Origin: Thunnus maccoyii | Lineage: Eukaryota; Chordata; Actinopteri; Scombriformes; Scombridae | Direction of reading: 5' to 3' | DNA length: 64,000 bases | NCBI RefSeq assembly: GCF_910596095.1 | Contig: NC_056543.1 | Coordinates: 19,793,542 to 19,857,541, forward strand | Shown here: positions 39,759 to 52,207 of the stretch, piece by piece | Layout: each line of letters begins with the position of its first letter | How positions within the stretch are numbered: the stretch's first letter is position 1 | Made by a program: the position numbers and the translations under genes | The notes under the pieces: model-generated | The model's input: only the letters and a program-made list of their open reading frames with translations | Databases searched by the model: none | Told to the model about the DNA's origin: nothing

Positions 39759-39764
39759 AATAAA
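39759..39764 (+). terminator. tlr8: Poly(A) signal of tlr8
   Basis: AATAAA 197 nt after the tlr8 stop codon, followed by a T/GT-containing stretch. Confidence 0.75.
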
Positions 39765-40012
39765 ATCTGTGCCATTTTCTTGATGTAAATGTTTCAGTCT
39801 GTGTCCATTTAACCTAGAAAATATGTTTAAGGCCACTAGTTAAACTAAAGAAAGGGCCATTTACCTTATAGGAAGGAAATACACAGCATGATCCTTCATT
39901 TCAAGTGTTTGCTGAAGAAGAATTAAAAAAAAACTGTCAAGATTTACAGACCAAAACTCTCAGAAATGATGTAAATCCTGAAACCACACTGGAATAATAT
40001 ATACCCCTACGG

Positions 40013-40338
40013 CAGTGGTTTTCAACCTGGGGTCCAGGGAGCCCCAGGGGTCCCTGAGCAGTTCTAGAGTCCCCAGAAAAATGGGGAATATTTTAATTTC
40101 ACTATTATTTAATTGACTGGAATTTAGCCCAGTGTGAATATGTGTAAGAATGACTATTCTGTTCATAGGTTTCACATTCTTCACTGTTAATCTGCCAATC
40201 TACAGTATAGACAGTTATGGAATAAATAAATCTGATCAAATGGGGATCCCTAAGACTACGTTTTATCAAATACGGGTCCGCGGCTGAATATGTGTCAGTT
40301 TGGGGGGTCCTTGACACCAAAAAGGTTGAGAACTACTG
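40013..40338. mobile_element. Non-autonomous hAT (Charlie-like) element
   Basis: The left end CAGTGGTTTTCAACCTGGGG and the right end AAAAGGTTGAGAACTACTG form the inverted repeat typical of Charlie-type hAT elements. The flanks are CCCTACGG and CCCTACAC, an 8-bp target-site duplication with two mismatches. 326 bp, non-coding, between tlr8 and the thymosin-beta promoter. Confidence 0.85.
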
Positions 40339-40346
40339 CCCTACAC

Positions 40347-40750
40347 TTTCCCGTTGCATTACGCCCTGGTTATTGCTTCATATGCCCGCATGGTGTCAGC
40401 ACCGATAGATTTCTAATGGTTCACAGAGTGCAAATTAATCCTGAAACCAACTGTCTCACTCATTAATCAGTCAGAGCGATATTTTGCTCGCTTTTTGGCA
40501 TGAGCAAACACACTGAAAAGCTGCGATGATAAACACGGCTTCCAGTAAAGAGGAGAAAATGAGTAAGACTCACTCACCTGATATGATGCAGCGGGTCGTA
40601 AACGCAGTTATTTTTTGCTCAAATCAAATGAATAGGTTTTGCAAACATTGCAATATGGTTAAGGTAAATCCAGTGTTTTGTTTTTCATATTTTTATGACT
40701 CCTAAAGCAGAAACATATTTGTAGAAAACAGGATTTAGGAACACTGGACG
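40347..40750 (+). other. Distal upstream flank of the thymosin-beta gene
   Basis: About 400 bp between the hAT element and the CRE. No gene, repeat or clear element is recognised. Distal promoter function is possible. Confidence 0.4.
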
Positions 40751-40868
40751 TGACGTCAGAGGATTATTTGCATACTGCGCAGTATTTATTGTCAGCTCGA
40801 GCCTGTGTACATCACTCTGCTCCTCCACAGCCCGACGTGTGTCCTGAATCTTCTCTGAGTAAATCCTG
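40751..40868 (+). promoter_or_regulatory. tmsb4x: Promoter and non-coding first exon of thymosin beta
   Basis: A perfect palindromic CRE (TGACGTCA, 40751-40758), a perfect octamer (ATTTGCAT, 40766-40773), an NRF1-like CTGCGCAG (about 40775-40782) and a TATA-like TATTTATT (about 40783-40790) lie within 40 bp. They are followed by a presumed 5' UTR exon ending at 40868 with donor GTGAGT. The intron runs to the acceptor at 41573-41574, just before the coding exon. The motifs are read directly; the start site (about 40810-40820) is inferred from the TATA-like box. Confidence 0.65.
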
Positions 40869-41554
40869 GTGAGTGTATTTTCATGGCTATTTGACTGAGT
40901 ACATGTATTTTTTTAGCCTTCTGTTATTTTAGCGTTTGTGTTGACTGTTGTAGTCACGGTTTACGAGTTTATTACGTTCCCTCTCGTCGTTTCACAATGT
41001 CCTGGCTCATTAAACGATGTCCATGATATGTCAGTTATACCCAGAAAATGCGGAATGTCTGACCTAATTAAAAAAATGTTACAAGAAAAGATGAAATGCT
41101 TTACGAAGGGCGTAACGTGACATTGTGGCGTTGTCTATGAAGCCAAACAAACACTACATGCTGTGTCAGTTAAGTAGATAATATATTTGTCTCGACATGT
41201 TTAACCTAAAGATGCAGCTATATTTGCCCTACCTTTTTTCAGAGTCGTAGGTTTATTGTTCAGAGGGGGTTTGCCATGGTTGAAGGCAGTCTGCACGTCT
41301 AAATTGCTTCAAAGGGCGGTGGTCCCTCAGCTGCACATGCTCTCTGACTGACACAAAGCTTTTCTCAAATCACAAATGCACACGCGCTGTATCTGTATTT
41401 TATTAGTGCATATATTTCATTATTGGTCTCAGCCCAAGTTTGTCATTTTGCACAGTAAAACAGATTATATAAATGATTATCAAGCTGCTAATTCATCCGT
41501 CTTAATTAGCTGCCTGCATGTTCAGGTGTGTTCTGACTGAAGCATAATTACTAA

Positions 41555-41793
<239 letters not shown>

Positions 41794-41835
41794 AGACCAG
41801 GCCTCCTGCACACCATACATTCCACAAGCCTTGCC

Positions 41836-41860
41836 TTTTTTTTTTTTTTTTTTTTTTTTT
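41836..41860. repeat. Poly(T) run in the thymosin-beta 3' UTR
   Basis: Uninterrupted run of about 25 T residues 43 nt after the stop codon, inside the sequence that would be transcribed as 3' UTR. Confidence 0.9.
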
Positions 41861-42149
41861 CTTCCTGTTCAAACATGAATTCAAGTTGCAGTAATTGACA
41901 AAACAATGGCTGTACAGCCACCACTTGATCACTCGCTATACACCCCTTTTGTACAGTAAAGAATGGTTTGACGTCAGCATGGGTTCCTGGTCATCTGTTG
42001 CTGTGGAGTTGAAGAGCAGGCGTACCATGAAACAACTTGAAGGACCTTCACTCTGACTTGTTGCCCTACTCTGGCCACTTGTGAATGCTCACAAAGCAAG
42101 CTGTGTTTCTTTTGTAAATCTGGAATGCACAAGTTTGTTAAATATGCAA

Positions 42150-42155
42150 AATAAA
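42150..42155 (+). terminator. tmsb4x: Poly(A) signal of thymosin beta
   Basis: AATAAA 357 nt after the stop codon, followed by GT-rich TGTAAATTGTCAATGTGTC. Confidence 0.8.
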
Positions 42156-45100
42156 AAAAATGTAAATTGTCAATGTGTCTTTGGCTTTACATTGTAGGAT
42201 TGGGTATTTAGCACATCTTGTGCCCCACCCACCCTGGGCATTAGGAACCACTTGAGAATAAAATCTCACTCTAACAGCTTGAGAGCACTTAAGTGTTGCT
42301 TCTTGCACATATAGTTACAATCTGACCCAAAAAGCACTAGGCTTCACAACTAAAGCTTGAACAACTGCTGTTAACAATGCGTCCACAGCCAAAAGCTGGA
42401 GGTTTAGCACTGGATGTTGAATTTGAGTTTAAAAATGAAAATGTAATTGGATTGAAATTTAAAGGGAAATGTGACTTTTCCAATTGAACTATACATCAAT
42501 GCACATTCAGAATGTAGAAGACTTACCAAAGAAACAATCCTTCAGATTAGAAAGTGTTTTGTAGAAATATGCTGATTCTCTGTCAATATCTAAGTGAATA
42601 TCAAACACATCAACATCCTGGAAAGAGTATAGCTGAACAAATTCTGGAAACTTCAAGACTTAATGCTTTGTTTAACTTTGATTCCTGAGGCAAACTTCAT
42701 TAGTCTAATGCTTATAGGAGGGTGGGGGGAGCTTTCCCACCCCACCCTCGTTTAAAGTTCAACCAGCCTTGTGTATTACACTCAAATATTTCTTGCAGCT
42801 GTTCCAGGTCCATGTTCAGCCCAGCCCTGAGCAGGAACACATCCCTAGTCCCTCCCCACACTGCCTCCAACTGTAGCTACAGCAGCTTCCCACTGCAAGG
42901 CTGCTTTAGACGTAATTCAGAGAATCTCCCCTGCCTGCCAAGACAGGTCACATCGAATGAATCTCAGGTATAGGATTAGGGTGGAGTAGTGTGTGTGTGT
43001 CTCAGTTTCAGTCATACTGTGTCAGATAAATGGATCAACTGATTGACTTGATGTCTAGTTAGATTAGAATCAGCAGCTGCAACGTGCAGTATCGCTATAA
43101 AATAAACGCAGTGACCATATAAGGCAGGTTATAAAAGCATGAATAGAAAAGATAGCGCTGAATTGAGAATTGTCCCCTGATGCCCTGATCACACAGGCTG
43201 TACCTGATCTTTTTGTTGAGGCTGACTGTAGCAAGCTGCCCTAAGGCCATGTGTGCTCATAAAAGTCAGAAGCACTATAGCTTAAACTATCAGGTGACAC
43301 TGCGGATTCATGAGTTCAGCTTCTGTTTTCCCAAGAGGTTTTTGCTGCGAAGCTTAATAAAACAAAACTCTGACAGGAAAAAATATTGCTAAATGTTACA
43401 CACTTATAAGATGGATCAGTATGCAAACAGCTATCAACAGGAAGACATGATTGAACACAGAATGGCAGCAAAAGTGCCTATTCAGGATCGTGATCAGTAT
43501 AGTGAATTGAGTCTGAGCATGCTTTAAGATAAACGAAAGCCTTGGCCTTGTTCACCTCTTTTAATGCGCACACAACACCGAGGAGGCTGCTCTATTTGGA
43601 GGCTGTCACAGAAAGACAAACTAACTATTGAATGAAGAAAAAAAGAGAACCTGCTCTACCTCATTCTGCTGCTCAGGGACGACAGCTGTATCTCATGTGG
43701 GGTGAGAAAGAGAGAGAGGGAGCGAGATTACGTAACTGCAATGTGTCTATAGACCATAGCAGCTGTGCTGTAACAACAACAATAGGATCTGCTGAGGGAT
43801 TGGCACAAGTTCACATTCATCCTCTTTCCCACGTGGCTGCATTTAACCTCATTTTTAGTATGGGAAAAATGGGGACATGTTTGTTTATTTTCATTTGGTA
43901 TTTTTAGGATGCACCAAAAGGCCACATAATCTACACACAGCTGTGATGCCAGCGCCCCCCAAGTCCTCTACCATCCTTATGTGCAGTCTGGCCACACAAC
44001 AGCTCCTCAGTGTCCTATTACAATGTGTGCTTTTGGGAGCACATTAGCCACACTTTGTTGAACTGCCCAAATCTAGCCGCAGACAGAATAATCCTGACAA
44101 CCTTACAATGTGAAGGCATCTCAAGGGTTACCTCATCTCTACTGATGTTGCTTGTATGGGTTTACCCACTCAAGAACTGATGACCATCCATGAAAAGGGA
44201 TGCAAATGACGCCGAAATGACACTAAGGGTTGATTGTGGTGAACTTGGCTTGAGGCACTAAGAGGCCATCTGCCAGTGTTGTGACGGGCACCCTCTGGAC
44301 GGACTGTGTCTTGGGCTGACTGCTGCCCACTATGAAGAACACAGATGCCTCTGAGACTGCCTATGACTACATACATAATGTGCTTTGAGAGTAACACCAC
44401 ACCGGGACTGCTGCAGCCCGAAAAGGGGCTTATACTGTAAATCAACAGGCACATTGTACTGCTGTTTTGGCTCAGTGACTCAGACGCAACTTATAAAGAG
44501 GTCTATGGTGTGACATGCATGATGGTAATATGAGATTGATGTGTGGCAAAAAAAACAAAAAGCAATGAACACGCTGCACTACTAGATGCACATATGTCAG
44601 GTTCCTGCATCACATCAAATCTTCCTGGCCTATAAAACATAGTGTAAGGAAGATTTGATGGTAAACTTGCTAATTAATATCTATCTCAGTTCATTTTTTA
44701 AAGATGTATGAAAGACTGTCGCTATATTTCAGAAAAGATGGGTTCTATTCTGAATGTGACTGATGTTATCGGTGCAGTCTGGGGTTAAATAACACTGTTC
44801 TTTGTGTGACACTGGAGTCTGTTTCAACATATGAGACACACTAAGTGTTATCTGCCTTGTAAACCCCTGTGGGCTGATCATCCTGTGTGCATGACATGGA
44901 TATGAAATTAACCAAATAATCATATGCTGTTATAAACAATGAGTCACCGTGTGAAAAACGGTGTGAAAAGATGTGAGAAGGAGGGCTTGATCAGAATCTG
45001 CTTTGCTAATGCAAATAAATGGATTGCCAATCAGTATTTCATTTTAAAACCCACACAATACACAAAATACAGTAAAACTTAATAAACACAACAACATATT

Positions 45101-48100
45101 AGCAGCAAATTCATGTAACATCATAACCTGACATTGTCTTTATTGTACAGGAAACACTTGAGGGTCAAAACAAGGCTTGTTCCTACAGGTTATTATTATT
45201 ATAACATGCAGGAGGAAGTGACAGGATCTCACAGCTGCTAGCTGCAGCACGGTGAAACTCATCTCCGTGTGTCTGATCAGCCCTCATGCTCAGCTGAAAA
45301 CCTGAATGTTCGGTCCATCTTTCTTGCTCTCTGTTTCCATGGCAGCAGACAGGAGATTTTAGCTTTCCTTTTTTTCACATGATCAGAGAGACTGCAGTGT
45401 TGATGCTCGAAATCCAGTTATTCCAATTATTTCACTGTAGCCTATTGATGTCCATGCAACATCAATATGTCAAAAATTGTTGACTTGAATCAGTAAATCA
45501 GTGCGAGTGAGAATGATTTCAGAAATTTTCTTGTGCCTCTACCTCTCTCTTGACACAGTGTTCTTTTATCGCTGTACATCTATGTCATTACCTACAATAA
45601 ATGTAACATTCCTAAAGATTTTATCCTGTCAGTTACATTTGTACTTAAACTGCAAAAACATGGAACGTGGAAAACATGTTCAAATATCAAAATAGCAGGT
45701 TTGAGAAGTAAAATAAGAGAAACTCAACTCCCCAGTTAACTATCTTCTGCTGGTTTGCTTCACAGTGACAGATCCCTCTGGGAAAAATGTTCTACCTGTC
45801 AAAGCATGTTTTTTTTCAAGTTTAGGCACAGCTTTGCATTTTTTAGGTTTGCCTCACCACACAAATGTTGTTGAACAATGTATATATGTTAGCCAATGTG
45901 TTGTGTTGTGCTCGAATGGAACACCTGATGCATACTTGTGAACGGACAGAACAAAGAGACTAAACTTTTAAGTCGCTGGCATAATGTCTTTATCAATGAA
46001 ACTGGATCACAAATATTTAGATACATTCAGAAGAACAGCATTATGGCAGGTTATCATCAGTAAAGTGAAAATTGTCAAACATACCTAAAATCTCAACCAC
46101 AGTATCAATTTCTGTAATACAGACGCCATAGTTCTAATGCAGAAAGATCACTTGCATGGATTTGTGATGTTAAATATGATTGAAGATCATAAAATCTGTC
46201 AATGTGATTGATTCATATGAGAAGGATTATACTTCATTTTCACCAGTATGTATAAGTATGATAAAAAAAGCTGCAGCTGTGACAAAAAACCTTCATTCAT
46301 CTGTAGAGGGAGGTTCAGTGTCTTTATGTGCTTCATTCAGAGCGCACCGAGGAAAGGACAATTCATCTTTGTCTTCATTATCATACCGATGGTGGGAAAA
46401 AGCAGTGCTGCTATTGTGTGATAGGTAGACACAAAAGCTGAGGGTGTGAGCTGGCCAATCCCGCGACACACCATAATGGTTGCCATGTGTGACAAAGAAA
46501 TTCCCAGAGATGTGCCTTGTGCTACACTTGAGACTTGTGGCAGATTCTATCTATCTATCAAATAAAAATGAAATAGTTACCCATGTGCAGATTTTGATAA
46601 AATAAATACAAATAAAGTAAAGTAAAGTAAATACAAAGAAAGAGTTGCCTGACCTGTTTCTTATTCTCCAAAGGCTGTTAACTTGTATTTAGACTAATGA
46701 ACAGCAAAATCCTACTTAGTAGATAATGGACTTTGCATTTATGGTATTAGTCCTACAAAATTACATAGCGAGGCTGGCAGCCCAAGGGGCTTGTGGGTCA
46801 TTATGTGAAACATAAGAACTCCCTGACTGAGGGAGAAGCAGACAACAATGTGAATCACATCACGTCATCACACATTTTCTTAACAGTTTAAAAGCAGAGG
46901 GAGGGTTGTTTTCTTACAGTAATAAGATACAATGAGACAAGCATAAGAACATACATGGGGACAGCCAAACAATTTAATTATACCCCCAGGGTATCTCCAT
47001 TATAACCACAGACACTAGTTAATGATCAAAACTCCAATTTGCAGTATGTGTCAGCTGTTAAAGCATTTTGTCACTCAGCAGTCTGCTTCTGCCAGCAGTG
47101 TATTGGTTAGATAAACAAAAAAAAAAAAACAGCAAGGTTATTGAAAATGCTGTCCAGTCTGCTCAATGGTCATGAAAACTATGACAGCACATACCAAACA
47201 CAGACAAACTGCATTTAAGAGGAGGAACAAGGGGAAGTTGAAACTAACCTGCAGGCAGGGCTGTAGCCAGGGCAAGAGTTCAAATTTCTATAACACAACC
47301 CCATCTACTTTAGAGATCTTTGACTAGCCATCAAAAAAGAAAAAAAAAATCACATTTTATTTATTTGTTTACCTGACCAATTACATTTTCTGTAAATGTT
47401 ATCTCCCTTAATTATAGTCTAAATCTTGTTCAAAAGCTTTCTCTACACTGCCAGTTATGTAACTCTGGTAGAGAACATATTGTGTAGTACATTGCAGCTA
47501 AATTATGCAAACACACTGATTTCTCGATTCATTCACAACAAAAGACTAGCTTTGATGTGAACACAAAGCTCAAAGTAGAGAGCTCGATATACTAGGAAGT
47601 GAGAAAGGTTATGGCAATAGTTACTCAAAGAGCAACCTAATTCCAAGAAGAAAGAGCATACTACTTTTTTTTGGCTTGCTGGACTAGATTTTTAAAACTT
47701 AATTAACCAGGCAGATGTGTCCTTAGTGCACTGACGGAGACGCAGTGCAGTGTGATTCAATGTGACATGTGCATGCAACCTTTCAGCTGCAAAAGAGTCA
47801 CCCTGGTGCACTCAGTAGCCCACCAGCTGAGAGCCTGGCAACCCAAACCCTGCCCTCAGCACCAATGTCTGCATGTACTTATAGTATATGTGTATATATG
47901 TGTAGCAGGAAGAATTCACTATGTTACATGTTATACACCACACATTCAGAATACTGAGAACAAGGTGAGGGTTTAAGCTAGCACAATGACAATGATCATG
48001 TGCGTCAGAGAGACAGGAAGCGAGAGGAGTAAGTGTGAAGTGAGATGCCAGTGTGCGTGTGTGAAAAGGGGGGACACAGCGATTATGTGGTAGTAATCAT

Positions 48101-50454
48101 GTGATGTAAGCACTAGAAGTAGATGTTTTAGATCGGGAGAAAGTGCAGACCTCAGACAAGCTGTCCTACAAATTGTGTATTTGACAGTTCGGTTGAGGAA
48201 AATATTTGACCTCTACAGCCGAGAGGGACAGAAAGATTTAGAGTGAAATAGGCGCTTGAGACCAGCCTTTAAGTGATATATGTATCAGCAAAGTAAGTGG
48301 TGCAGGTTTGGGTATGTTTTTATGCAAAAACGTGATTACTACTGTGATAAATCTGCATATTGCATTGAATATCTTTCTCTTAACATTAGTTCAAGCCGAG
48401 GGGAATTTCATTTCTTTGACTTTAACCTATAATTTATTTCAGAAAATGCAAACAGAGAAGTGTATATGTAGAAATTTGCTGCAGGGTTTGTCCTTCTGGT
48501 GCTGAGTAAGAAGTCCTTTCACTTGGCATCATCGGTCTCACAGCCCCATATAGATAAATGACCTCTACAGGGACACGCAGTTATTAGGCCAATAGTCACA
48601 TGAATTAAGAGATGACATGATACCACAGCTTCTCCTATTTTTACTGCTTTTATCTTGCCTGGCTGTCTCTTGTGTGGTGTCTTTTTTGACCAAAACTTTA
48701 TTTACCACATTCATTTATGTGGTTCATGCTTTGTCACAGTCCCAAGTTTAGACTGCAAGATGCTTAGGGTCGTGTGCTCTGCAGGAAATGAACTGGCTTC
48801 TTCTTGAGAAAAGAGGTTCAGAGTATTTTCAGCAGTGATCGGTACACCGTGTGTTTAGTTACACCTCTGCCTTCAAACAATTACAGAGAAAAATACAACA
48901 ACTAGTTTTTACATTTTGTTTTGTGCTTGTTAGCTTTCTGTTATTTCCCATGAATAATAGGACAGGGCACTGGTACATCATCCACTAATAATCCAGTTAA
49001 GTCTCAACAAGATCATCATACTGCTCTTGACAAATCCTCAGAGCTCCACTATGTGTCAACTTCTCGTCCTCCCACTTACACAGTCAGAGTGATGTTTGTC
49101 TGTCTGCACACAAATGGCAATTCTCTGAAATGATATATAATATTCTTTTGAGCATTTACATAATATATATAATGTTCTATATGTAATTTTTAATGTATGT
49201 GTATTGGATACTGGCAACAGCACTTCAGATGGCAAAAAAACATTAACAAGTGTTATCATGCCCTGACTGTTAAATCTCATATCACACCTTATGCAATATA
49301 CAGTCATGTTGTATGTTACAGGAGCTGCTTGTTTTTGAATTTGTCATAACCTAGTTGCTCGGCTGTTTCCCGAGTCAAGGTATGTAACAGGAAGTGGTTA
49401 AAGAGCTGCAGTGCTGTACTGTATGAGCAAAACTTTGCTGTTCAATGAACTGTGCGGGTGGAGTAACATACAGTACCATCGTGTTTCATTAAAGCTGAAG
49501 ATTCCTCTGAACTGAGTCCTCGTCATTGAATCTGCAGTTCTCAGATAGAGAGGAGAAACTTGGGGGATTTGTCAATAATTTTAACAGATGACATAAAGTA
49601 CTGCAGCATAAAATATACATGTATATGTTGATATGTAAATTTTACTGTAAATGACTGTTATAAAGCTCCTGTATTGTGTTCATATATAGAAAAAAAGTAT
49701 TTAAAAAAAGAAGCATATGCAGAGATTTACAATGATGTCATGTTCTGTGTGTGCTAATATTTTACAATACTTGTCACATGATCATCAGCATTGCAAATGT
49801 CAGGCAGTGATGCAGAACATTTTGTGCAGATTGTAGTTGTTGGAGAACAGCATGACATAAGCCTACCAAGAGCTGCACATATTATACTTGTGAGACTGCA
49901 ATAGTCTGTTTGTATCTGTTGTATGTGTTTTGTTTTTGTGTTGTATTGTAAAAGTATGTACAAGTATGTATTCCAGGTGATAGCTGTATTAATGAATTTA
50001 ATGGTTTGATTTTTTTCTTACATTTTTCAGTGAGCACCATGATCTAGAGTAAACTGAACTGAAAATAGATAGCTCCTCTAACAGAAACCCACCTAAACCT
50101 GGTGCTGGATTCAGACAACGTGATGAAAACCGTCTGAGGAATGTGCTCACTGTAGCTATCAGTGCTCCCACAGTCCAGGCCAGATAAAGCATGTCTCAAC
50201 TAGATGTAATGTTTATTGGCCAAATGCACGCATTTATATGTTGATCCTTTGCAAAGGCTTGCAGCTATGTTTATATTTGTGATAATATCATGAAAGCACA
50301 CAGACTTCAGTTACATCTAATGAGTTCTGCACCCATGGCAGCAATATTCTAAAAAGCTTGTTGTGAAACAAAGCGAATAAAGCTATGGCATCCAGATTTG
50401 GTCTGAGAATGGTTTAATCTCCCCTTAATTAATGTGGATAAGCACTTGGATAGG

Positions 50455-50483
50455 CGTGTGTGTGTGTGTGTGTGTGTGTGTGT
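50455..50483. repeat. (GT)n microsatellite
   Basis: Pure GT dinucleotide run of about 14 units in the tmsb4x-egfl6 interval. Confidence 0.95.
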
Positions 50484-52123
50484 TGGTGTGCAGCTCAAAA
50501 TGGGCCTGTGGAAGCCATTGAGACAAAGTCTAGTTCAAAGTTTTTGAACTGTAACTTCCGACTTCTGCTATTTATGACATTTACTCTCTTCCTTTTGTCG
50601 CGAGCTGTTTCCACTTCATGCTGTGCACAGAGACAGAGGAACCTGTAGGTGTAACATGCAGGCCTCATTCCTGTCTACTCAGATCTGTAACATGCAAATA
50701 TGAACCAACCACGACTTGCATGTTACACCAAAACATACTGTGCATATAGTCCAGTTATACCTTACAGTATAATAAGTAATAATACTTACTTTTATATCCC
50801 TGTATTTTGTGTTTTCCTGCAGCAATAGCTACAAAGCCAATTTTAACTAGGAACAGGAAATTAAATCTGGTTGTTTTCATTTTCATAGACTTTTGTTGAT
50901 AACCACACAAGTCTGTAATAACAGAGCAGCCATGTTTCAATGTATTGTCAGGAGCCTATAATCCCTACAATAGAGCAGGCACATTAAAGCTCTAGTGCAC
51001 AGACACGGTGAGAGTTAAAAGTGATACTGCAGCATGCCTTATCCTGTTAGGCATGCAGTGTACATGAGCACTGCACTGAAGTGATGTAGGCTCTCTTCTA
51101 GGGTGCATAGTTTTGTAATTATACCCAGCATGAACCTCCCCGGTTAAGAAGAATAAAGTAAATTCTGACCTTTAGGGTCTTGCCACTTTAAAAGGTTAAA
51201 TGGCGATCTGAACCCCTACGGACATCAAAGACATGCAAACTGCTGCTACAGTATAAATCCGTATCACTTTGACAAGAACCTTTATTGTCACAGTAACATG
51301 TTCCTTTCATTGTAATGTTGATAATAGCAGTGTGGAAAATAGTCCACAAATTTCAATTCTACAGATGCATGAAGTTGCAAGTTTTGTATTACACCTAAAA
51401 AAACATACAGACTTTTTAGGGTTCATCCCAGAACTACTATTAGAAGGTATAAGGTTTACTTATGGTAAAGTTGTAATATTTCTTTAGGGAGATTTTAAAG
51501 CACAACCTTATCTGAACAAGAGCTCAATAAAAGAGGCTGTTATGGATTTAGATATAGTCATGTGGCAGGAAGTACACAGGGGAAGTTCCCCTTCCACTCG
51601 CCACAGATTTGAAGAAATGGAAGTAAAAAACAAACAAAAAAACATCTTTAGATAATATCTATATGTAATGTTGTTTAGTGGTGTGTGGGATCTAGTCAGG
51701 ATCACTAAGGAGGAGGAATCACAAGAAAATAATGTAGTAGTTCATCACTTAGACTGGCCGAACTGAAAAGTCAGCATTAATGCAGAAGACGAAGGCTATG
51801 TCACCACCTCTAATACAAGAAGAATGTGGTACAACTCTGGCAAAGCAACCAATGTACTTCAGTGCAGCATCCTCAGCTCTGCAGCAGAGCAATTTGCATG
51901 AAAGCTTTGTTTGAGACAGTAACAGATTTAACAGGCCACTATATGGTCTCTGACCGGGCAAGCCCATTAATAAATAATTGGAAACCACACATCAACCCTC
52001 ATGAGACGTCTGATGCTTCCCCATCAAGTCACCCTCACAGCATGGTACAACTGCGTCTGGATGCTGCATTATTAATGAGAGGAAAACGGTGGGTAGTCCA
52101 GCTGAGGCCAAAGCTTTACATTT

Positions 52124-52125
<2 letters not shown>

Positions 52126-52206
<81 letters not shown>
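52126..52206. repeat. Long (GT)40 microsatellite
   Basis: Uninterrupted GT run of 81 nt. It creates artefactual Cys-Val and Thr-His repeat reading frames on the two strands, which are not genes. Confidence 0.97.

Positions 52207-52207
<1 letters not shown>

Noticed and set aside
43950-44165. Possible LINE reverse-transcriptase relic (a frame containing EHISHTLLNCPNLAADR)
   Set aside because: It looks like the Cys/His end of some LINE proteins, but only about 20 residues match by eye and no other part of a LINE is visible. A protein search against LINE ORF2 sequences would settle it.
44170-44454. 94-codon minus-strand frame
   Set aside because: No domain, no splice context and no compositional sign of coding; ordinary for random sequence of this length.
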